From: Branchiostoma floridae | Lineage: Eukaryota > Chordata > Leptocardii > Amphioxiformes > Branchiostomatidae | NCBI RefSeq assembly: GCF_000003815.2 | Contig: NW_023365793.1 | Coordinates: 330,457 to 356,386 of the forward strand | DNA: 25,930 bases | Direction of reading: 5' to 3' | Shown here: piece after piece, positions 18,182 to 25,930 of the stretch | How the letters are laid out: every line of letters begins with the position of its first letter | How positions within the stretch are numbered: position 1 is the stretch's first letter | Program-made: the position numbers and the translations under genes | The notes under the pieces: model-generated | The model's database searches: none | Seen by the model: only the letters and a program-made list of their open reading frames with translations | What the model was told of the DNA's origin: nothing

Positions 18182-19955
18182 ATAGGCTAATAAAGAAAAT
18201 CAGTAAATACTTCTGTCCAGATAATGTCGATTTTGCATGTTCCTCACAATATTCTTTCTTCATGTCAGCGTTTTTGCTTGTTCTAATGATGTTTTTTAGA
18301 CCGCATCGGAGCGTAAAGCCATACACATGATGACAACAATTCACGTTGATATGAATCCATCTTCACATTCAGATTAAAGTGGTAGTTGTTTATGCTATGC
18401 ATTTAGATGATTATATTGTATTAGACTAAAACCACATTTGTTAATTAATTAGAAATCTAGATTTACTGCAAGAATGGTGAATAATATCTAATGTAAAGTA
18501 AGTCTCTCTAAAACTAGATAAAAACTAAAGATACTGAAATCAAAATGTTCTAACGAGATCTAGGTTAGTAACTTCTCAACTGGTAAAATATTCTTGACTA
18601 ATAATATCCTACAAGATATGCCTCATGTTCTAAAATCAGAAGGTATATTCCTTTTCTGTCTTTAACACCAGAAAAGAAAAACTGAACTTTTTTATAACTC
18701 AAAGCATGTCGTCCTTATTATAAAAAATGTGCAAATTTGTACTTATGTTTTAAAAACGTGTAGCAGTGCAGCTATTGACCACATGATTATCTAAGCAAGA
18801 GTTTATTGTCCCGAATAAGAAAAAAAATGAATGCTGCAACCTTGTTAAAGCATGTACCATGTAGGAAGTGAAGACTGGGGTCGAGTGACTTTTAAACTAA
18901 AGGTTTGCCGTCTAGACTGATCGAATGACTTAAATTTTTATTATTATATCTTCTGACAATTCAAGTTTGAACATTAGTTTTTACTAGTGGTAAAATCTTT
19001 GTGATGAAGATTTGAGATATAAACTTTTTGTCTGCATCCTTTTCATTTACACATCTCATTATAGTTATTTCCTCTGGCCAATTACTACAACTCCACTTCC
19101 TACAATGTATTGCTATTCTACAGTTTGCATTAGGACCATTTTCTCCCTCAACCCACCTTAATTTTTTTTGTGCCGACAACAGATCATGACCTCTCTCTCT
19201 TTCCTTTCGTTAGACCACGATATTGTCTTGTCTTACGAGAGTACATTGTGCAATGTTAGACAAGTTAGAAAGTGTTCAACAAAGGGCTTGTCATTGTAGC
19301 CAAGTTATTATCATTTCCAAGTAAGATGCTAGCTTCAGATTGATTGATGTAGGGGAAACGTGTCTTCAATGATGTAATTTGAGATTGTTTTAATGTCGAC
19401 CAAGATCTAGCCTTCTATAGATATTCAGTTTTGATACATCAAAGTATTGTAGCTAAAATACCAAAGGGTTGTGTTTTCTTTATCATTGCACTACTGAACT
19501 CACAAGTTAAGATCAGCACTCATTCTAGATGATGTCCCTACTCCAAGAACAGTTACATTTATGAATCTTAACAAACGTTTCCTTTTGTTTGAAAAAGAAC
19601 GCCACCATCAAGTTCACTGCTGTCAACACCGCTAACTAATTTATAAGATATGCATGAAAACATACATTGTATGAAATGTATAATCCCACCCCTGTAGTAG
19701 AGGTACTATGCTATGTAAGAAAATAAAGTTTCAGACACAAATGGCACCAAATGAATAGTCTGTAGTTTAGAACAACAGAAAAAAAGGTAGCTATACTTTA
19801 TAAGAGAGGGAGCGAAGAAGACATACAAGTACCTGCTGAATTGAGATTTGATACGAGAACGAGTTGGAAGAGCTAGCGTACATGTAAAAAAAATTCTGTT
19901 CAGGAAATATAGACTAGATAGTTAGCAGGAAAGAGTCAGTTAAACACCTGAAAAA
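18182..19955. other. AT-rich region, nothing recognised
   Basis: About 1.8 kb of AT-rich sequence without an exon, RNA gene, tandem repeat or element terminus that I could support on either strand. An old decayed element could be hidden here. Confidence 0.55.
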
Positions 19956-20204
19956 TAAAGGTGGTGTCTCACTGCACTGGGGACACCGGTGCGGCACTTT
20001 GGGGTGCGAAAAATTACTCAACGAATTTCAGAGATAAAGAACGAATTTTCTTACGTTTTGTGTATTTTTTGTCTTCTAAGTCATACTTTTTAGTATTAGC
20101 AGTATCTAGATTATAAAACAAAGGTGAAAATAACAACAGTGTAGCAGTAAACGAACCCCGCAGTGCCGCACCGGTGCCCCAAGTGCAGGGAGATACCACC
20201 TTTA
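19956..20204. mobile_element. MITE, family 1 copy D
   Basis: The inverted ends are TAAAGGTGGTGTCTCACTGC with ACACCGGTGCGGCAC on the left and the inverse GTGCCGCACCGGTGCCCC...ATACCACCTTTA on the right. The core (AACGAATTTCAGAGATAAAG, then TTTTGTGTATTTTTTGTCTT) matches copies A and B. It directly abuts a candidate minus-strand exon whose donor would use bases of this element. Confidence 0.85.
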
Positions 20205-20271
20205 GGCACACCAAGTAGACGTCCATTCAACAGGTTCGTCCATTTGTTGAAAGGATCTTCACAACTCCAGC
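20197..20271 (-). CDS. candidate alternative exon of the lectin gene
   Basis: On the minus strand an acceptor ttgttgcag (ending at 20272) precedes a frame that, joined to the phase-1 end of the VWC exon, reads GWSCEDPFNKWTNLLNGRLL then GVPK. A possible donor (g|gtggta, or gtatct three bases on) lies within the terminus of MITE D. The phase fits and the composition looks coding, but the regular terminal exon at 20597-20652 supplies a stop first, so this would need exon skipping. It could also belong to another gene. I do not recognise the sequence. Confidence 0.3.
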
Positions 20272-20596
20272 CTGCAACAAGGAGTAAATACAATCATCAA
20301 CAATAGTCAGTTTGATAGAGTTTTGCCATTGAACCAAGTGTAACATTTGTACAAATTATTAATTCAACATTAATTTCAGTCGCGGGTCTTGACATAGAAT
20401 TCCACATATTATTGATATGTCACATACTAGTCAGACATAATTAGACATAAGATATTGTGATAGACCAAATTTTGTTATGTTGGAAACTTTCACATCTGTA
20501 TAAATTCCAGTTACCTAACTGTAGATTACCATAGTCATATTGTACAGATAAGTCTTGAAACAGCTATTTTACCATACATTCATAGACCCTTACCGA

Positions 20597-20652
20597 TTAT
20601 TCTTTGTAGTCGTCGATCCAATCATCCATATTTTCGTCAAGAAGGCCACGCG
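20597..20652 (-). CDS. exon: acidic C-terminal tail and stop
   Basis: A strong polypyrimidine tract and ccag acceptor precede 18 codons in the phase required by the VWC exon: RGLLDENMDDWIDDYKE then TAA at 20597-20599. The acidic composition continues that of the previous exon. A GTAAGG stands three bases after the stop and could be a donor for a 3' UTR intron, or chance. Confidence 0.65.
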
Positions 20653-23600
20653 CTGGAAAAAAAAAAATCTGTGTGTTTGTTTGCATAATTGCCTACGTTA
20701 CTACGAACCGCATGGCCTAACACACCGGATTTGGACTAAACAGGACAAGCTGCATATTCTTACTGATTCATGGTGTAATATTACCTCAGATACCCTATGA
20801 ACTGTAAACTACTGCCATTCTAACCTCGTTTATTTTCCTGGTAACTCTATTATCTGTTCTTAACTACATCCACGATGGTTATTGATGGAAGTCTGCACTT
20901 CATGGGCGTATATTCACCCATTGACTTTGTGGCGACGCCTCAGGGGCTAGCCTAATAGTATAGTGTGCGTCCGTTTGTCAAAAATTCTAAAATTGTACAG
21001 GTATGTCTGGAATTTTTGTTCCCGTGTGCGTAGCTAGGAGGACGACCTGAGTATTCCCTGGGGAATTTGTTTTGAAGCAGGTTTTACGTGATCTATTAAT
21101 TTGATCTAAAATATACATGTACCATGTCGGTCAATTTGCTTCTTCCAGCACAGGAAACACTGTCATATTGGATTACTCTGTGGGAGGTAAAGAAGGGGGA
21201 GATAACTTGCAGGCGCTCAATATATAGTCAGGATTGTATCTAGCAACATCCGGAGTATAGATGGTATGCCTTTCTTTTATTGTGTGATGAAAGTGGTGCT
21301 TTGAATGAATATTTCGTTTATTTGTGTGTTTTGTATCGTGTGCGTTTGTGCGACTCTTGCTATTTTCTATTACTGATTTTTGCTATAATTTCCAGACCGG
21401 TAGCTTAAATATTTGTTTACCGGTTTCCTCTTCCTCAGCCGGCTCCGGACAGGTCAACATTCCGTCTTGGTCCTCTTCTGGTTTTTCTTTTCCATCCACT
21501 CCACAAATCACCTCGTAGCACACCACTTCATTCTGGTCACAGGTACAGTCTTGTCCATCAGACACCCAGTTGTCTCCCTCCTGTATTGACACGTTATAGA
21601 AAAAGAACTTTATTGCACGACAATTGTACATGATACAATGTATGGCAACAACTATTACACAAAGCACAAAATAGAGGTATAGGATAAAGCTTAACAACCT
21701 AGTTAACATAACAATAAGGGCTAACACAATTCTTTGATATAATATTACAATGGAGAAGCTAATCACTAATTTCGATTTTCTTTCTAACAGCAAAACAGTC
21801 CTTGATCTATTTGTCTATATTTGCATTATGGAAGTTCTGACATCTAAAATATGTACAGATCTGTTTGTAGCATCGAGTCCCATGTAATATGTTGTACTTA
21901 ATTCGAGAAATGTTAATAATTCATTACGTAAACTAGCCTATCTCGAACATTCCATTATAAAAAAAATTCCTTATGCTTTGGGCGGAATGGACAGAACCTT
22001 TGGTCAGGGCTATATTGCAGGATGTGCATGTTAACTCCTATCATGGACAAGACCCTTGCCTAGAAGCTGACAGCGGTAGATTGCAAGGGTTTATGTGAAA
22101 ACGACGACGATGCACAGACATAAAATTGAAGCTAATACCAATTGGTCAAGAAAGGACACAAACATCAACATTTTTTAAACAAGGAATTAGGCTCCCAGTA
22201 AAATGAACATCGCTGGCTTTTTCCTACAGATGTCTTTAAAAACTGAAGTCTACATGTAGTAATTGCCGCACTAGTGTACACACTAACCTGATGTTCTCCA
22301 CAACCCTGGCCCTCGGTACCACGCACTTCAGAGGTCCTCTTTCTGGTCACCGTTCCTGGAAAATTAGAATTTTGATGTCTGTCTGTCTTTCAAAATTCGA
22401 CCTTTTGAAAGAGGTATAATGATTGAAGAAAACTCAAACAAACCGAAGAGGAATGTTTACTTTTCATACATGCATACGCACCTGCGTAGACTTCGATTTC
22501 GCAGACAGTCAGCACACGGCCGTGTCCAGGCAGACGGATCCCCACATATCGTCCTCTCTGTCCGTTGCAGTTGATGGCATCCTTGTTCTTACCAGCGGGG
22601 ATGGTGTGGTGGCCGCCGCAGCGTGGGTTGCGGTCTACCTGTGGGTCGTTTCCGATGTGGATGGTGAAGCCGTTGAGTCGCTCTCTGCAACAGTCCGCGC
22701 GGTTGATGACGACCACCCACTGGACACTGACTTGGGCACCGAGGTCCACTCGCAGCCAAGGGCACGTCTGTCCCGGGGTGTGGGTGCAGCACTGGCTACC
22801 CCAGTTCGGGTCCCTGCAACCGTCAGTCGCTCGGGAGGCAAACCCGCCATGTGCGACAGCCGACTGGACAGTTGGTTTTCCCAACGCTAGGTTTGGAGCT
22901 TCAAGAGAGCAAACAGGACTAAGTAAGATAAATATATTAGGAAAGACGACGACAAAACAGTATGGTCCGTTCACAGGATTTCAAAGAAGACCAAATAATA
23001 GTACCAAGCAAAACTTTCTTCCAACACAAAAGGATACACTATCGAATTTTTATTTTCAACGACCAATGTCGCCTTCTTTAGGATCAGTACTTATGACCAA
23101 TCACTTTAGAATGCAAACTCGCGAGAGTTACACACGTGATCTTGCGAACACGTGACGTCAGCAATTGGTCAATCGTTGAAGTAAGTTTAACCCTTGTGCA
23201 TATAGTTGTCATTGCTTCTATAATTGTAATGTTTGTCTGTATCTGACTTGCTCACCTGCATAAACCTCCACTTCGCACAGCGTCAGGACTCGCCTCTTCC
23301 CCGGCAGTCTGATGCCCACGTACCTGCCCCTCCTCCCGCCGCAGGGGACAACACGCTCGGTATCTATCGGGCAGAAGCTGTGATGCCCACCAACCTTCGG
23401 GTTCCTAGTCACGACAGTGCTGTCCCCAACGTGGACGTCGAAGGGCGTGATCCTTTCCGAGCAGCAGTCACGACGGTTGACGATGGTGATGTGGTCGACA
23501 GTGACCGACCTTCCCAAGTCGACATACCACCACGGGTCGTTTTCTCCATGTGTATGTGTACACGAGTTGCCGGCCCACTGGGGGTTTCTGTTTCCATCGA

Positions 23601-24238
23601 CAGCCCGACCGGCGCTTCCTCCGTGGCCAACACTACACTGAAAAGCAGGTCTTCCTAATGCAATGTTTGGGCCAGTAGCGTGACCTGTAAATAACATAAG
23701 TGAAAACGGTTTCATTTTCAATTGATATTACTTACCGAGGTTAACACATACACAAGTCATAAGTTCTCCGGAACAAATAATTGCCAAATAGTTGATGAAT
23801 TAGTTTTTTTCTAAATTGGGCATCAAAATATGGTAATGAATCGGATATTTTTTTTAAACAAGTTATTGCGTTTGCTTTTGTCTGTCCAGGAAATAAAAAT
23901 GCACATATCTAAAAGACTATCCAAAATGCATAAAGCCAACAAATACATTCATTTTAGTGATGATTGAACATCTTGCAAGAGGACTATGATGTAAACTGGA
24001 CATATTTTCAGTTTTATTTGTGTGCACAGACAGAAAATTAGCTTAAATAAATAACTTGGAAGGTCTCTATTTAGTTACATACCTGATATTTGGTATACCG
24101 AAATCCTCAAAGCCCCTCCACACTTCTCCCCACGGTTCCCTGAGCATGCCATGTTGCATTCTGAGGTTGCCCGACGTACACCGATGCTCTGGAAGTTTTG
24201 CACGGTCCCACAGAAACACTCCTTTGAATATTCTGTAC
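20597..24238 (-). CDS. WSC - F-type lectin - F-type lectin - VWC-like protein, 5'-incomplete
   Basis: Six exons join in phase: 24083-24238, 23256-23684, 22482-22898, 22288-22355, 21421-21580 and 20597-20652. Together they encode about 427 residues up to TAA. The order is the second half of a WSC domain, two F-type lectin (fucolectin/FTP) domains of about 140 residues each, a VWC-like cysteine domain and an acidic tail ending DDWIDDYKE. The domain exons are mostly phase 1-1, the arrangement that favours exon shuffling in extracellular proteins. F-type lectins bind L-fucose in a calcium-supported beta-jellyroll and serve in innate recognition of microbes; WSC domains are carbohydrate-associated. 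I infer a secreted glycan-binding protein. No signal peptide or start codon is in the window, so upstream exons should lie past 25930. No transmembrane segment is seen. The exact domain mix is a reading of motifs, not a search result. Confidence 0.85.
21421..21580 (-). CDS. exon: VWC-like cysteine domain and acidic linker
   Basis: The acceptor is caatacag and the donor gtaaac. The exon starts in phase 0 and ends in phase 1. It encodes EGDNWVSDGQDCTC, then EVVCYEVICGVDG, then a charged stretch, one more Cys (LTCPEP) and AEEEET. The W-x5-C-x-C-x6-C-x4-C spacing approximates von Willebrand factor C modules, though the second half is short. The open frame continuing upstream into the intron is not coding. 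Confidence 0.8.
22288..22355 (-). CDS. exon: linker and start of VWC-like domain
   Basis: The acceptor is attttccag and the donor gttagt. The exon starts in phase 1 and ends in phase 0. It encodes TVTRKRTSEVRGTEGQ then GCGEHQ. The closing CGEHQ joins EGDNW of the next exon to give the C-x4-G-x2-W start of a VWC-type module. Confidence 0.75.
22482..22898 (-). CDS. exon: F-type lectin domain 2
   Basis: The acceptor is tctcttgaag, the donor gtgcgt, and the phase 1-1. It begins PNLALGKPTVQSAVAHGG, includes ATDGCRDPNWGSQCCTH and WLRVDLGAQVSVQWVVVINR, and ends VGIRLPGHGRVLTVCEIEVY. The motif HX26RXDX4R is again intact (His of CCTHTPG, then RADCCRER). It is clearly paralogous to domain 1 but well diverged, so the duplication is not recent. 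Confidence 0.92.
23256..23684 (-). CDS. exon: F-type lectin domain 1
   Basis: The acceptor is ttatttacag, the donor gtgagc, and the phase 1-1. The domain starts GPNIALGRPAFQCS, includes GRAVDGNRNP and WWYVDLGRSVTVDHITIVNR, and ends VGIRLPGKRRVLTLCEVEVY. The fucose-binding motif HX26RXDX4R is complete (His of CTHTHG, then RRDCCSER), including the vicinal Cys pair found in F-type lectins. Open frames on the opposite strand here are shadows. Confidence 0.92.
24083..24238 (-). CDS. exon: WSC domain, C-terminal half
   Basis: The acceptor is atatatag, the donor gtatgt, and the phase 1-1. It encodes EYSKECFCGT, SECNMACSGNRGEKCGG and ALRISVYQIS. The cysteine spacing C-x-C ... C-x3-C-x-G-N ... C-G-G ... 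SVY is typical of the second half of WSC domains. The first half (with GC...M...C..C) was not found up to 24400 and must be on a more distant exon. Confidence 0.8.
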
Positions 24239-24389
24239 CTATATATTCGGTAAGAAGGTTATCGTCATCACATCGATGGTGTCCATTAATTAAATGAAAA
24301 CTCTGTAGATTGGCATTTTGTACAAAACATAATTAATGATTAAGTTATATGTTATAAATTATGATAAATTAGACTTTTCACTACTTTCT

Positions 24390-24575
24390 CAATCATGTAA
24401 GATGTCAGTTATCGGAAAACTGGATTTAAGTCCAACAACAAAAATCAGTTTCTTTAGAGCAGCAGTAGAATCAATTCTTCTCTATGGGTCAGAATGTTGG
24501 ACTCTGACAAAAACCCTAGAGAGAAGGCTTAACGGCACATATACGAGAATGCTGAGATCTGTTCTAAACATCTCA
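24390..24575 (+). pseudogene. LINE reverse-transcriptase C-terminal relic
   Basis: The plus-strand frame contains KISFFRAAVESILLYGSECW, then TLTKTLERRLNGTYTRML, then RSVLNIS. The (F/L)-x-A-x-V-x-S-(I/V)-L-L-Y-G-(S/C)-E-x-W-T-(L/M)-(T/S) pattern is the well-known tail after the reverse-transcriptase domain of non-LTR elements. Nothing upstream in the window encodes the catalytic core, so this is a 5'-truncated or broken copy. It lies upstream of the WSC exon, probably in an intron of the lectin gene. Confidence 0.75.
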
Positions 24576-24943
24576 CGGAGGGCAGATGTTCCATGTACCA
24601 CATCACGAAATCGCCGCGAAATGCAGCTAGCCGTGCGGTGTCGTTGCGGCACCCTCGCCGTAGCCGTGTCAGGCATTTCGCCGTAAGAAATTTCGTGATG
24701 TTCCATGTAGGGGATCACAGATTCACCAACACCCTCGCCGTAGCCGTGCCAGGCATATTGCCGTCTGGATTTCGTGATGTACCATGTAATAGATCACAGA
24801 TTAAACGCGAAATGCAACTTACCGCGCGGGTTCATTACAACACCTTCGCCGTGTCAGGCATTCCGCCGTGATCGTGTCGGGATCGTATTAAATCAACGCA
24901 AAATGTAGCTAGCCCCGCGGGCCCGTTTCAACACCAAAAACAT
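24576..24943. repeat. degenerate GC-rich repeats
   Basis: ACCCTCGCCGTAGCCGTGYC occurs at 24651 and 24731, and a shorter variant at about 24842. AAATGCAGCTAGCC-like words occur at about 24620, 24812 and 24900. TTCGTGATGTWCCATGTA appears twice with an inverted relative near 24589-24612. These are diverged, non-uniform tandem units. No gene is recognised. Confidence 0.6.
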
Positions 24944-25930
24944 AGGAAGCGGACCATCCAAGTTTTACATGCAGGCAGTGTAGTTTCGTAGAAATTCTAC
25001 ACATTTCTACAATGGTTCCTGTAGACATTTGTAGTGATGTAGAAATCCTACACATTTCTACACTCGTCACTGTAGATATTTGTAGAGAGGCACACAGGAA
25101 GCGGACCGTCCAAGTTTGACATGTAGGCAGTGTAGTTTTGTAGAAATTCTACACATTTCTACAATGGTTCCTGTAGACAATTGTAGTGATGTAGAAATCC
25201 TACACATTTCTACACTTGTCACTGTAGATATTTGTAGAGAGGGACACAGGAAGCGGACCATCCAAGTTTCACATGTAGGCAGTGTAGTTTTGTAGAAATT
25301 CTACACATTTCTACAATGGTTCCTGTAGACAATTGTAGTGATGTAGAAATCCTACACATTTCTACACTTGTCACTGTAGATATTTGTAGAGAGGCACACA
25401 GGAAGCGGACCGTCCAAGTTTCACATGTAGGCAGTGTAGTTTTGTAGAAATTCTACACATTTCTACAATGGTCCCTGTAGACATTTGTAGTGATGTAGAA
25501 ATCCTAAACATTTCTACACTTGTCACTGTAGATATTTGTAGAGAGGCACACAGGAAGCGGACCATCCAAGTTTCACATGTAGGCAGTGTAGTTTTGTAGA
25601 AATTCTACACATTTCTACAATGGTTCCTGTAGACAATTGTAGTGATGTAGAAATCCCACACATTTCTACACTTGCACTGTAGATATTTGTAGAGAGGCAC
25701 ACAGGAAGCGGACCATCCAAGTTTCACATGTAGGCAGTGTAGTTTTGTAGAAATTCTACACATTTCTACAATGGTTCCTGTAGACATTTGTAGTGATGTA
25801 GAAATCCCACACATTTCTACACTTGTCACTGTAGATATTTGTAGAGAGGCACACAGGAAGCGGACCGTCCAAGTTTCACATGTAGGCAGTGTAGTTTTGT
25901 AGAAATTCTACACATTTTCTACAATGGTTC
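24944..25930. repeat. 152-bp satellite, about 6.5 units, continues past the window
   Basis: AGGAAGCGGACCRTCCAAGT starts units at 24944, 25096, 25248, 25400, 25552, 25703 and 25855, with spacing 152 except one of 151. Each unit holds two related ~52-bp halves, each with a hairpin TGTAGAAAT...ATTTCTACA, plus a ~48-bp unique part (GAGGCACACAGGAAGCGG...). Units differ by only a few bases. Minus-strand open frames shift frame from unit to unit and are not genes. Confidence 0.95.

Noticed and set aside
19956-20293. Minus-strand frames running through MITE D
   Set aside because: The part inside the MITE is element sequence; only the short segment before it (20197-20271) was kept as a weak exon candidate.
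22423-23658. Open frames of 140-196 codons on the plus strand
   Set aside because: They are antisense to the F-type lectin exons, which have domain motifs, correct splice sites and matching phases on the minus strand.
24944-25930. CRISPR-like regular array
   Set aside because: Both the repeat and the 'spacer' parts are the same in every unit, so it is a satellite; the genome is also eukaryotic.

Overview
The window looks like nuclear DNA from an invertebrate deuterostome, most plausibly a cephalochordate (amphioxus, Branchiostoma-like). The reasons are GT-AG introns in phase between recognisable domain exons, an F-type lectin gene built from phase-1 modules, an EML-type WD40 gene, and dense MITEs, tRNA-derived SINEs and local satellites. 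Two 100-base N runs (1595-1694 and 6365-6464) mark assembly gaps. The species call is an inference; no marker gene fixes it.

Left part (1-5050, + strand). The last four exons of an echinoderm-microtubule-associated-protein-like (EML1-4-type) WD40 gene lie at 784-3323. Splice phases join correctly, but two exons carry in-frame TAG codons (918-920 and 1279-1281), so this copy is probably a decaying or polymorphic-null gene unless the assembly is wrong. It is followed by a fragment resembling the C-lobe end of protein O-mannose kinase (POMK/SGK196-like). The stop codon of that fragment lies inside the TTAA target site of a 1.35-kb piggyBac-like non-autonomous element.

Middle (5050-20200). I see no convincing intact gene. 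The region holds a ~162-bp satellite, three SINE copies, a hAT-like element with a long target duplication, two PIF/Harbinger-like MITEs in opposite orientation, several foldback elements and three members of a MITE family whose core stays similar while the termini differ (a fourth member is in an EML intron). A 130-bp tandem repeat is interrupted by a 218-bp Mutator-like palindrome with a 9-bp target duplication. There are also (CA)n and (AT)n tracts and a Penelope-like element relic between 145-bp inverted repeats.

Right part (20597-24238, - strand). Six exons encode a probably secreted or surface lectin. Reading 5' to 3' on the minus strand they are: second half of a WSC domain, two F-type lectin (fucolectin/FTP) domains that both keep the fucose-binding motif HX26RXDX4R, a VWC-like cysteine domain split over two exons, and a short acidic tail with a stop. 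All five junctions are in phase. The 5' end (signal peptide and first half of WSC) is not seen and should lie beyond 25930 or be lost. Between 24390 and the window end are a LINE reverse-transcriptase relic, degenerate GC-rich repeats and a 152-bp satellite that runs off the edge.
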